A DNA stretch of 26,146 bases, from NCBI GenBank assembly GCA_038246645.1, contig JBBRVS010000058.1, forward strand, positions 1 to 26,146. The letters are read 5' to 3'. Made by a program: the position numbers and the translations under genes. The notes beneath the pieces were generated by a model. The model was not told the DNA's origin and did no database searches. It saw nothing but the letters and a program-made list of their open reading frames with translations. Shown one piece after another: positions 14,672-22,044 of the stretch (positions are counted from its first letter, which is position 1; the number at the start of each line of letters is the position of its first letter). The stretch comes from JAHCHG01 sp038246645 (GTDB lineage Bacteria > Acidobacteriota > Blastocatellia > Pyrinomonadales > Pyrinomonadaceae).

Positions 14672-15439
14672 ATGGCAACGAAAAAAACGACGACAACCGA
14701 AGAAACGAAAGCCGCGCCGAAACAGAGCGCGAAACCGAAAGCGGCGGCAAAACCGAAACCTGCGCCGAAACCGAAATCTGCTCCAAAACCGAAAGCGGCA
14801 CCGAAACCGAAAGCGGCAAAACAAACTTCGGAACCGAAAACGGAAAGCGCAAAAAATACGCAGACTCCGAAAGCCGAAGCCGCGCCGCAAGCATCAACCG
14901 ATTGGGCGAAAATGATCGTCAATCAACTCGTCGAAGCGCAAAAAATGTGGCTCGAAATCGTTACGCAGCAAAATGCGCTTGTTTTTAAAACGATTTCCGA
15001 GGTTTCCGCGATGGCAAATAATGCGCCGTCGGAAGCCCTGGCAAATTGGGCGAAACAGGCGATTGAAGGATTTGTCGAAGCGCAGAAACAGTGGTCGCAG
15101 ATCGCCATCGAGCAGGGCGATCAATTGATGAAAGCGGTTCAATCGGGCGCGAATTTATCCGATCCGAATGTTCTCGGAACGATTCAGGACGTTGCCGGAA
15201 ACGGTCTGCAAACGCTGGTCAAAATGCGTATGTCGTGGCTCGATTTCGCCGCCCAGCAAAACGCGCAGATGATGAAAATGATGAAGGACGGCTTGAAACT
15301 CGACGATTCTTCGCCCGCCGCCGCGCTTGCCGATTTTGCACAGGCGACGATGAGCAGCTACGTCGAAATTCAAAAACGCTGGCTCGATGTGGCGATGCAG
15401 ATGCCGCTTTTCGGCTCATCAAATAAAGACAAAGAATAA
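14672..15439 (+). CDS. Phasin-like protein: Lys/Pro/Ala tail plus four 48-residue repeats
   Basis: A 255-residue protein in two parts. Residues 1-75 are a basic low-complexity tail (KPKAAAKPKPAPKPK type), like the histone-H1-like DNA-binding tails known from PhaF-type phasins, but here at the N-terminus. Residues ~78-245 are helical with four repeats whose cores are VEAQKMWLEIVTQQ (87), VEAQKQWSQIAIEQ (135), VKMRMSWLDFAAQQ (183) and VEIQKRWLDVAMQM (231): an exact 48-residue spacing each time. The aromatic, amphipathic helices suit surface coating of a storage granule. With phaR and a phasin next door, a role tethering granules to DNA is a reasonable inference. The low-complexity DNA also leaves long meaningless antisense frames. 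Confidence 0.75.
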   Translation: MATKKTTTTEETKAAPKQSAKPKAAAKPKPAPKPKSAPKPKAAPKPKAAKQTSEPKTESAKNTQTPKAEAAPQASTDWAKMIVNQLVEAQKMWLEIVTQQNALVFKTISEVSAMANNAPSEALANWAKQAIEGFVEAQKQWSQIAIEQGDQLMKAVQSGANLSDPNVLGTIQDVAGNGLQTLVKMRMSWLDFAAQQNAQMMKMMKDGLKLDDSSPAAALADFAQATMSSYVEIQKRWLDVAMQMPLFGSSNKDKE

Positions 15440-15444
15440 ATGAA

Positions 15445-15508
15445 ACCACAGATAAACACGGATTAACACAGATTCGTTTTGATTATAAAAATCCGTGTTT
15501 ATCTGCGC
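15445..15508. repeat. Palindrome of the ACCACAGATAAACACGGATT type
   Basis: CAGATAAACACGGATT (15449-15464) is exactly complementary to 15490-15505. It begins within about ten bases of the preceding stop codon. Related ACCACAGAT phrases occur in the repeats at 536-741, 8751-8955 and 18578-18696. Confidence 0.75.
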
Positions 15509-15537
15509 CAAATTCGTTGTAAAGAATCAAAAAAAAA

Positions 15538-16107
15538 ATGGCAAGACAATCAGCTTCGAAAAGAAAATATCCGTGGAAAACAAAGGTCGGTGAAACCGAA
15601 TTTACCTTGCGCTTGATGACGGCGGACGACAAAGACGCGATGCTCGAATTTGCAAGGTCTCTGCCGGAAGATGATCTGCTTTTTCTGGCGGTTGATATTA
15701 CGAAAGAAAGCGCGGTTGACGATTGGATCCGGCGGATCGAAAACGGAAATCTTCATACCGTTTTGGTCGAAACGAACGGCAAACTCGTCGGGCACGGAAG
15801 TCTTCTGCACGAAGAACAGGTTTGGACGCGGCACTTGGGCGGAATGATTCTGCTTTTATCGCCGGATGTGCGCGGCAAGGGCTTGGGAAATATTTTAGCG
15901 GGCGAACTTTTCGCACTTGCGAGCGAATTAAAACTTAGAAAAGTGATGGCGCGAATGGCTGCCGGACAAAAGGGGGCGATTCAGGTTTTTGAGAAACTCG
16001 GCTTTAAGATCGAAGCCCTTCTCGCCGATTGCGTCATTGACCGCAACGACCGCACACACGATCTGATTATGATGTCTTATGATGTTACGGGATTAACAGA
16101 GGAATAA
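15538..16107 (+). CDS. GNAT-family N-acetyltransferase
   Basis: A 189-residue protein with the GNAT fold: an early beta strand FTLRLMTADDKDAMLEFARSL, a central strand VLVETNGKLVGHGSL, and the acetyl-CoA-binding motif LSPDVRGKGLGNILAGEL with RGKGLG at 112-117. The later segment RKVMARMAAGQKGAIQVFEKLGFKIEA is motif B. It transfers an acetyl group from acetyl-CoA to an unknown amine. The N-terminal ~15 residues are basic (SASKRKYPWKTK). It sits inside the storage/lipid block, but a link to granules is only by position. No Shine-Dalgarno; an A-rich tract precedes the ATG. Confidence 0.85.
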   Translation: MARQSASKRKYPWKTKVGETEFTLRLMTADDKDAMLEFARSLPEDDLLFLAVDITKESAVDDWIRRIENGNLHTVLVETNGKLVGHGSLLHEEQVWTRHLGGMILLLSPDVRGKGLGNILAGELFALASELKLRKVMARMAAGQKGAIQVFEKLGFKIEALLADCVIDRNDRTHDLIMMSYDVTGLTEE

Positions 16108-16110
16108 GCC

Positions 16111-16252
16111 GATTTTGGATTTTAGATTTTGGATTTTGGATTACTGAAAAATTCAAATCTTTCGCTGCATAAATATTATTAAAAACAGTATTTTACGAAA
16201 TACGAAAAATGTTTATTTAACGAATCCAATCCAAAATCTAAAATCCAAAATC
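16111..16252. repeat. Inverted repeat with perfect 25-bp arms, ending 3 nt before the WS/DGAT start
   Basis: The arm 16111-16135 (GATTTTGGATTTTAGATT...) is exactly complementary to 16228-16252. The left arm starts three bases after the GNAT stop and carries tandem TTTTGGATT units. The right arm ends three bases before the ATG at 16256 and so covers the usual ribosome-binding region of the downstream gene. Confidence 0.8.
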
Positions 16253-16255
16253 ACT

Positions 16256-17698
16256 ATGAAACAGCCTGAATTAAATCGCCGATTATCTTCGCTGGACGCG
16301 GCTTTTCTGTATTTGGAAAAGAAGGAATGTCCGCTGCATATTGGAAGCACGAGCGTTTTTGAGGGCAAGATCACGCGCCGCGAACTTATTAAACATATCG
16401 AAGACCGCCTTCACCTGATTCCGCGTTATCTGCAAAAGGTCGTTCCCGATCCGTTTAATCTCGGTCATCCGACGTGGGAAATTGCGGAAGATTTCGATAT
16501 TAAAAATCATATTTTCGAGATTAAACCGAAGAAAAAAAAGGTCGTCACGCTCGAAGACCTGACCGAAATCGCGGGCGAAACATTGAGCGGAATGCTCGAT
16601 AGAAACAAACCGCTCTGGGAATTATTTGTCGTCAACGGTTTGGAAAACGGGCGTTCGGCGATGATCGCCAAAGTTCACCACTGTATGGTTGACGGAATTT
16701 CCGGCGTTGATCTGATCAAAATTATGTTCGATATTTCGCCGGAAGGCTCGCCCTTGCCGCCGAAACCGGAAGCAACGCCGCCCGCGCCGAAACCGGACGC
16801 AACCCGCGCTTTTCTCGATTCACTGCTCGGTTCGATGCAGGAAGGAATGAATCGTTTTATGGAAATGCAGGCGGGAATGCTCTATCTGACGCAGGCATTT
16901 ATGAATCCGCAGACGGTCGAAAAACTGCCCGCAATCGCCGGAGTTCTTCCGTCGGTTTCCGCACCGCCGCCGCTTCTCCCCTTTAACGGCAAATGTTCCG
17001 GAGTGAGAAGATTAGCGTGGAGCGAATTTTCATTTACCGAAGCGCGAAAAATTAAAAATATCTTGGGCGGAACGGTCAACGATGTCGTTTTAACGATTTT
17101 GAGCGAAGCCGTTTCGCGCTACGTCAAACTTCATAAACAAACCGTCAAAGAAAGAGTCGTGCGGTTTATGGTTCCGGTCAGTTTGCGCCAGAAGGAACAG
17201 CGCGGCGCACTCGGCAATCTGATCTCGATTCTTCCGGTCGAAATTCCCCTTGACATCAAAAGTTTGCCGCACCGCTTTAAACACGTCAATCAAAAAACGG
17301 CTCTGATGAAGGAAGCGAAATTAGCCGAAGGCTTGGGAATGCTCGGCGCGATTTACGGAATGATGCCCGCGCCGCTGCAATCGGTGATCGGCGCGATTGC
17401 CGACACGCCGATTCCGCCGTTTAATATGGTCGCGACGAATGTTCCGGGACCGCAGATTCCGATTTATCTTTCAGGCAAAAAACTTCTGGCGCATTATCCG
17501 TATGTTCCCATCGGCTACGGTTTGGGCTTGGGTTGCGCGATTTTCAGTTATAATCAAACGCTTTACTTCGGTTTGTCATCCGATAAACAAGCGATGCCCG
17601 ACGTCGAAAAATTTAAGAAACTGACCGACGAAGTTTTTGCAGATTTATTGAAAACGGTTGAAAATTTGGAAAATCAGACAGCAAGCGCAAAAGCTTAA
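16256..17698 (+). CDS. Wax ester synthase / diacylglycerol acyltransferase (WS/DGAT family)
   Basis: A 480-residue member of the bifunctional WS/DGAT family, which joins acyl-CoA to a fatty alcohol or diacylglycerol to make neutral storage lipid at the inner membrane. The catalytic HHxxxDG is HHCMVDG (141-147), preceded by PLWEL (119-123). Further family features are NDVVL (275-279), PVSLR (307-311), and NVPGP near residue 400. The start SSLDAAFLYLE is typical. Residues ~165-185 form a Pro-rich linker. An alpha/beta hydrolase follows, and an acyl-CoA ligase is four genes away, so lipid storage and recycling may be linked. The start lies within three bases of a hairpin arm and has no Shine-Dalgarno. 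Confidence 0.92.
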   Translation: MKQPELNRRLSSLDAAFLYLEKKECPLHIGSTSVFEGKITRRELIKHIEDRLHLIPRYLQKVVPDPFNLGHPTWEIAEDFDIKNHIFEIKPKKKKVVTLEDLTEIAGETLSGMLDRNKPLWELFVVNGLENGRSAMIAKVHHCMVDGISGVDLIKIMFDISPEGSPLPPKPEATPPAPKPDATRAFLDSLLGSMQEGMNRFMEMQAGMLYLTQAFMNPQTVEKLPAIAGVLPSVSAPPPLLPFNGKCSGVRRLAWSEFSFTEARKIKNILGGTVNDVVLTILSEAVSRYVKLHKQTVKERVVRFMVPVSLRQKEQRGALGNLISILPVEIPLDIKSLPHRFKHVNQKTALMKEAKLAEGLGMLGAIYGMMPAPLQSVIGAIADTPIPPFNMVATNVPGPQIPIYLSGKKLLAHYPYVPIGYGLGLGCAIFSYNQTLYFGLSSDKQAMPDVEKFKKLTDEVFADLLKTVENLENQTASAKA

Positions 17699-17731
17699 TA
17701 ATTGATAATTGATAATTGATAATTGATAATT
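17697..17731. repeat. Heptanucleotide tandem repeat (AATTGAT)n
   Basis: About 4.5 head-to-tail copies of AATTGAT begin at the WS/DGAT stop codon, followed by an opposite-sense AT-rich stretch of ATTATCCATT-like phrases up to the next gene. The copy number may vary between strains. It is too short and gap-free for CRISPR. Confidence 0.7.
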
Positions 17732-17781
17732 AAAAATCATTTTATTATCCATTTTCCATTATTCATTATCCATTTAATTTT

Positions 17782-18552
17782 ATGGATATTTTAGAAGGCG
17801 AACTTGAAACATTAACGGGGTTTGATAAGGAAATGCGCGAATCGGCGTTGCCGATCTGGTTTGAATCGCTCGTCGGAGTTGATTGGACGCTTCTGCATCT
17901 TGCGCCGGTTTATTACGGTTTCGGCGTACCGAAGGGCGACGGTTCGGCAGTGATCGTCGTGCCGGGTTTCTTGGGTTCGGACGTTTATCTCTATGAGCTT
18001 TATTTGTGGCTCGCGCGCATCGGTTATAAAGCATATCTTTCGAATATCGGCTGGAATGCCGATTGTTTGAACACGCTTTCCGAAAAACTTATCGAAACAA
18101 TAAATAAAGCGCACGAAGAAACCGGCAGAAAAGTTAATCTCATCGGACATAGTTTGGGCGGCGTTCTGTCGCGTTCGGCGGCGATTCAGCATCCTGATCT
18201 GATCGAATCAGTCATCACGCTCGGCTCGCCTTTTCGCGGCGTTCGTTCGCATCCGAAGGTCGTCGAAATGTCAAAGAAAATCCGCAACCGCATTTTCGCC
18301 AAAAACGACAAAGAAGATTTTCCGCATTGCTACACCGGACATTGCCATTGCGATGCCGTCGCCGCATTGCAAAATTTTCTGCCGAAAAAAATCAAACAAT
18401 CGGCGATCTTCACCAAAACCGACGGAATCGTTGACTGGAAAAACTGCGTGTCGAGATTTTCTCAAAACAACTTTGAAGTTACCGGCACGCACATCGGTCT
18501 GGTTTATAATTTTCAGGTTTATAAACTGATCGCCGAACGCTTGAAAAATTAG
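17782..18552 (+). CDS. Alpha/beta hydrolase (lipase-like)
   Basis: A 256-residue cytoplasmic protein with the lipase-type nucleophile elbow GHSLGG (S124), an oxyanion region VVPGFLG (59-65), a probable acid at D214 or D218 (TKTDGIVDW) and histidine H237 (GTHIGLVYN). A Cys/His cluster, HCYTGHCHCD (182-191), may form a disulphide or bind metal and is unusual in generic lipases. Following WS/DGAT, it may hydrolyse wax esters, triacylglycerol or another acyl ester; that is inferred from position. It is not a PHA synthase, whose box would be G-x-C-x-G with cysteine. No signal peptide is seen. Confidence 0.85.
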   Translation: MDILEGELETLTGFDKEMRESALPIWFESLVGVDWTLLHLAPVYYGFGVPKGDGSAVIVVPGFLGSDVYLYELYLWLARIGYKAYLSNIGWNADCLNTLSEKLIETINKAHEETGRKVNLIGHSLGGVLSRSAAIQHPDLIESVITLGSPFRGVRSHPKVVEMSKKIRNRIFAKNDKEDFPHCYTGHCHCDAVAALQNFLPKKIKQSAIFTKTDGIVDWKNCVSRFSQNNFEVTGTHIGLVYNFQVYKLIAERLKN

Positions 18553-18577
18553 TCTTGCGAATTGGTATTTAGAAAGA

Positions 18578-18696
18578 AATTTAGCCACAGATTTTCACAG
18601 ATAGACACGGATAACTTTTGATTTTTTTATAGATTGCTTTAATCTTAAAAATCCGGTTTTTATCTGTATTAATCAGTGTAAATCTGTGGTTAAATT
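18578..18696. repeat. Palindrome of the AGCCACAGATTTTCACAGAT type
   Basis: The left end (AGCCACAGATTTTCACAGAT from ~18583) pairs imperfectly with the right end (ATCAGTGTAAATCTGTGGTTAAAT to ~18696), and GACACGGATAA-like phrases pair with an inner TTTTATCTGT. It fills the gap between the hydrolase and the AidB-like gene and belongs to the same loose family as 15445-15508. Confidence 0.65.
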
Positions 18697-18726
18697 TTCC
18701 TGAAATTTTGCTCGGAGCAAAAAAAG

Positions 18727-20370
18727 ATGTCTAATTTTGATTTCGACCAATCTTTAAATCAGCCGCCGATTCTCGAAAATTACAATCTTTTTGCGTCCGA
18801 TCTGCCTTTGCAAACCGCCGTCGAAGCAAACGGCGGCGCGTGGAATAATGAACGCGCATATAATTTCGGCGAACTTTTAGGCAAATCCGAAACGCTCGAA
18901 CTCGGAAATCTTGCCAATAAAAACGCGCCTGTTTTGAAAACTTTTGATCGTTTCGGAAACCGGCTCGACACGGTTGAATTTCATCCCGCTTATCATGAAC
19001 TGATGCGGATCGCGATTGAAAACGAAACGCATTCACTCGCCTGGAAAAATAATAAATCCGGCAAATACGTCGCGCGTTCGGTTTTGGCATTTCTCAAACA
19101 GCAGGTTGATGAAGGCACGAGCTGTCCTGTAACGATGACTTTTGCGGTCGTGCCGTCTTTGAAGATCGAGCCGGAAATTGCCGAATTTTGGTTGCCGAAA
19201 GTTTTGTCGAATGAATATGACGCACGCTTTTTGCCTGCAAATGAAAAGCGCGGCGCGACGTTCGGAATGGCGATGACCGAACCGCAGGGCGGCTCGGACG
19301 TTCGCGCGAATATCACTTTTGCGGAGAAATTAAACGACAAAGGCGAATATAAGATCACGGGCAGAAAATGGTTTTGCTCTGCGCCGATGTCGGACGCTTT
19401 TCTTGTTTTAGCTCAGACGGAAAGCGGAATTTCGTGTTTTCTGATGCCGCGCTTTATGCCCGACGGCAAAGTAAATAAACTGTATTTTCAGCGTTTAAAG
19501 GACAAACTCGGTAATCGTTCGAATGCTTCGAGCGAAGTCGAATTTCACGGCGCGTATGCAAAAATCACCGGCGAAGAAGGGCGCGGCGTGGCGAACATAA
19601 TGGAAATGGTGCGCCACACGCGGCTCGATTGCGCGGTCGGATCGAGTGGAACTTTAAGACGCGCCGTTGCCGAAAGCATTCATCACTGCGAACACCGAAA
19701 AGCGTTCGGCAAACTTCTGATCGAACAACCTTTGATGCAAAATCTGCTTGCCGATCTCGCGCTCGAATCCGAAGCGGCGACTGCGCTCGGATTTCGTCTG
19801 GCGCGTGGTTTTGACGAATCGGAAACTGACGAATCCGCAAAACTTTTCACACGGGCGGCGACAGCAATCGGGAAATTCTGGAACTGCAAACGCGCCGTGG
19901 TTTGCCTCGGCGAAGCGTTGGAAGTTTTGGGCGGCAACGGTTACTCGGAAGATTCGGTTTTGCCCCGGCTCTACCGCGATATTCCGGTCAATTCGATCTG
20001 GGAAGGTTCGGGAAATGTGCAGTGTCTCGACGTTTTGCGTTCGATGCGGAAAGAGCCGGAATCAATCGAAGCAGTTTTCGCCGAACTAGACGAAGCGAAA
20101 AACTTGAATAAACTTTACGCACAGTTTTTGCTGAAATTAAAGGACGAATTCGCCGATTTAGAAAATCTCGAATTTCGCGCCCGCATTATTGTTGAAAAAT
20201 TCGCGCTTGCTTTGCAGGCAAAAGTCCTGCTCGAAACCGCGCCCGATTTCGTTGCGGAAGCATTTTGTGTGTCGCGTCTTTCGGAAAATAAAAATCTAAG
20301 TTTCGGAACTTTGCCCGTTGGTGTTAAAGTTGAAAAAATAATCGAACGTTCTACTCCTATTTTAAGATAA
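18727..20370 (+). CDS. AidB-like acyl-CoA dehydrogenase
   Basis: A 547-residue flavoprotein of the AidB branch of acyl-CoA dehydrogenases, recognisable from the start (NQPPILENYNLFASDLPLQ) and from LELGNLANKNAPVLKTFDRFGNRLD. Other landmarks are CPVTMTFA, GMAMTEPQGGSDV (FAD-binding), GRKWFCSAPMSDAFLVLAQT, KDKLGNRSNAS, LEVLGGNGYSEDSVLPRLYRDIPVNSIWEGSGN with the catalytic-position glutamate. E. coli AidB is induced in the adaptive response to alkylation and binds DNA, but relatives here could be general acyl-CoA dehydrogenases. Length is as in AidB (~540). It lies between a lipid hydrolase and an acyl-CoA ligase, suggesting fatty acid catabolism. A palindrome starts at the base after the stop. 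Confidence 0.9.
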   Translation: MSNFDFDQSLNQPPILENYNLFASDLPLQTAVEANGGAWNNERAYNFGELLGKSETLELGNLANKNAPVLKTFDRFGNRLDTVEFHPAYHELMRIAIENETHSLAWKNNKSGKYVARSVLAFLKQQVDEGTSCPVTMTFAVVPSLKIEPEIAEFWLPKVLSNEYDARFLPANEKRGATFGMAMTEPQGGSDVRANITFAEKLNDKGEYKITGRKWFCSAPMSDAFLVLAQTESGISCFLMPRFMPDGKVNKLYFQRLKDKLGNRSNASSEVEFHGAYAKITGEEGRGVANIMEMVRHTRLDCAVGSSGTLRRAVAESIHHCEHRKAFGKLLIEQPLMQNLLADLALESEAATALGFRLARGFDESETDESAKLFTRAATAIGKFWNCKRAVVCLGEALEVLGGNGYSEDSVLPRLYRDIPVNSIWEGSGNVQCLDVLRSMRKEPESIEAVFAELDEAKNLNKLYAQFLLKLKDEFADLENLEFRARIIVEKFALALQAKVLLETAPDFVAEAFCVSRLSENKNLSFGTLPVGVKVEKIIERSTPILR

Positions 20371-20466
20371 TTAACCGCAGAGACGCGGAGACACAGAGTT
20401 TTTTATTCAAATAAATTAGTAAATTTGTTATTAATTTTCTCTGCGTCTTTGCGTCTCTGCGGTAAA
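20371..20466. repeat. Palindrome of the CCGCAGAGACGCGGAGAC type
   Basis: TTAACCGCAGAGACGC (20371-20386) pairs with GCGTCTCTGCGGTAA (20451-20465), with inner ACACAGAG against CTCTGCGTCTTT. It starts at the base after the AidB-like stop and ends 12 bases before the next ATG. The upstream extension of the ligase frame (from 20425) lies in this repeat and is not coding. Confidence 0.8.
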
Positions 20467-20478
20467 ATAAAAAAATCT

Positions 20479-22023
20479 ATGCTAAATCTTGTCGTTTTAC
20501 TCGAAGACAGCGCACGGGAAGTGCCGGAAAGAATTGCCGTAATTTGCGGCGCGCAGGAATTTACTTATGCCGAGATCAATGCCGGAGCGAATCAGGTCGC
20601 CAATGCGCTGAAAGAGATCGGCATCGAGCCGGGCGAAAAGGTCGCGCTTTCGTGTCCGAATCTGCCGTTTTTTCCCGTTATTTATTACGGAATTTTAAAG
20701 ACGGGCGCGGTCGTCGTGCCGCTCAATGTTCTTTTAAAAGGACGCGAGATCGCCTATCATCTTAACGATTCCGACGCGAAAGCTTATTTTTGCTTTGAAG
20801 GAACGGCTGATTTGCCGATGAGCGAATACGGCTTTGAAGGTTTTCAAGGCGCGGAACAATGCGAGAATTTTATTTTGATAAATATGTCCGCCGAAGCACA
20901 TGCGCCGGATGAAAATTCAAAAACCTTCACCGAATTTATCAAAGACCAGCCGACCGAAATTGATGCCGTTTTAACCAATGCTGACGACACCGCCGTCATA
21001 CTTTACACTTCAGGAACGACCGGACAGCCGAAGGGTGCGGAATTGACGCACGCGAATATGATCTTTAACGCGCGGCTTTCCGACACGATGTATGTCGCCG
21101 CCGAAAACGACGTGCATTTGATCACTTTGCCGCTTTTTCATTCCTACGGACAGAGCGTGCAGATGAACGCCGGATTTTACAATCGCGCGACGATTGTCTT
21201 ACTGCCGCGTTTCGCGCCCGATGAAGCTCTGCGCCTGATGGAAAAACACAAGGTGACGATCTTTGCCGGAGTTCCGACGATGTATTGGGCAATTCTCAAT
21301 GTGCCGGATGCCGAAACCGAATTCGATCTCGAAAAGATCTCAGCGAATTTGAACCTGTGCAGCGCGGGCGGTTCGCCGATGCCGGTCGAAGTTTTGAAAA
21401 GTTTTGAAAAAAAATTCAACGTCATCATCATCGAAGGCTACGGTTTGTCGGAAACTTCGCCCGTGGCGACATTTAACAAAATGGATTCGCGCCGCGCCGG
21501 TTCGATCGGTTTTCCCGTCTGGGGCGTGGACCTCCGCATCGTTGACGAAAACGGCACAGACGTGGCGGAAGGCGAACCCGGCGAGATCATCATTCGCGGA
21601 CACAATGTAATGAAAGGCTATTACAAAAAACCGGAAGCGACCAATACGACCATTCGCAACGGCTGGCTGCATTCCGGCGACATCGGACGGCGCGATTCCG
21701 ACGGTTATTTTTACATTTCCGACCGCGTCAAAGATATGATCCTGCGCGGCGGTTTCAACGTCTATCCGCGCGAGATCGAAGAAGTTTTAATGACGCACGA
21801 AGCTGTCAGTTTATGCGCCGTCGTCGGCGTTCCGTGCGAAGAAAACGGCGAAGAAATCAAAGCCTTCATCGTCAAAAAAGAAAACGCTTCAATCACCGAA
21901 CCCGAAATCGTCGCCTGGTGCAAAGAAACGATGGCAAGCTATAAATACCCGCGCTTCGTCGAATTCAAAGAAAATCTGCCGATGACCGCAACGGGCAAAA
22001 TTTTGAAAAGAGAACTGCGGTAG
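20479..22023 (+). CDS. AMP-forming acyl-CoA synthetase (long-chain-fatty-acid-CoA ligase-like)
   Basis: A 514-residue adenylate-forming enzyme converting a carboxylic, probably fatty, acid plus ATP and CoA to acyl-CoA. Motifs run in order: the P-loop YTSGTTGQPKGAE (176-188), PLFHSYGQS, the A5 motif GYGLSETSP, the A7 motif GWLHSGDIGRRDSDGYFYISDR, the hinge VKDMILRGGFNVYPREIEEVL, and the catalytic lysine of TATGKILKREL (K507). Substrate cannot be fixed, but medium- or long-chain fatty acids fit the neighbours. I chose the ATG at 20479 because the extra 18 codons from 20425 fall in a palindromic repeat. It is convergent with the next gene, 21 bases away. Confidence 0.9.
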   Translation: MLNLVVLLEDSAREVPERIAVICGAQEFTYAEINAGANQVANALKEIGIEPGEKVALSCPNLPFFPVIYYGILKTGAVVVPLNVLLKGREIAYHLNDSDAKAYFCFEGTADLPMSEYGFEGFQGAEQCENFILINMSAEAHAPDENSKTFTEFIKDQPTEIDAVLTNADDTAVILYTSGTTGQPKGAELTHANMIFNARLSDTMYVAAENDVHLITLPLFHSYGQSVQMNAGFYNRATIVLLPRFAPDEALRLMEKHKVTIFAGVPTMYWAILNVPDAETEFDLEKISANLNLCSAGGSPMPVEVLKSFEKKFNVIIIEGYGLSETSPVATFNKMDSRRAGSIGFPVWGVDLRIVDENGTDVAEGEPGEIIIRGHNVMKGYYKKPEATNTTIRNGWLHSGDIGRRDSDGYFYISDRVKDMILRGGFNVYPREIEEVLMTHEAVSLCAVVGVPCEENGEEIKAFIVKKENASITEPEIVAWCKETMASYKYPRFVEFKENLPMTATGKILKRELR

Positions 22024-22044
22024 GTTCACAATTTGTATAACAGT

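Noticed and set aside
14608..14922. Minus-strand ORFs rich in Gly, Phe and Ala, or Arg and Phe, opposite the phasin-like gene
   Set aside because: They are complements of the Lys/Pro/Ala low-complexity tail, not genes.
17697..17731. Possible origin iteron or CRISPR from the heptamer repeat
   Set aside because: The units are contiguous, and there are no DnaA-like boxes or replication genes nearby.
17782..18552. Hydrolase considered as PHA synthase or depolymerase because of neighbouring phasins
   Set aside because: The nucleophile box is GHSLGG with serine, not the synthase cysteine box, and it is too short for PhaC; depolymerase signature not seen.
20425..20478. Earlier ATG for the acyl-CoA ligase
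   Set aside because: The extra residues are encoded by the palindromic repeat and do not match the family.
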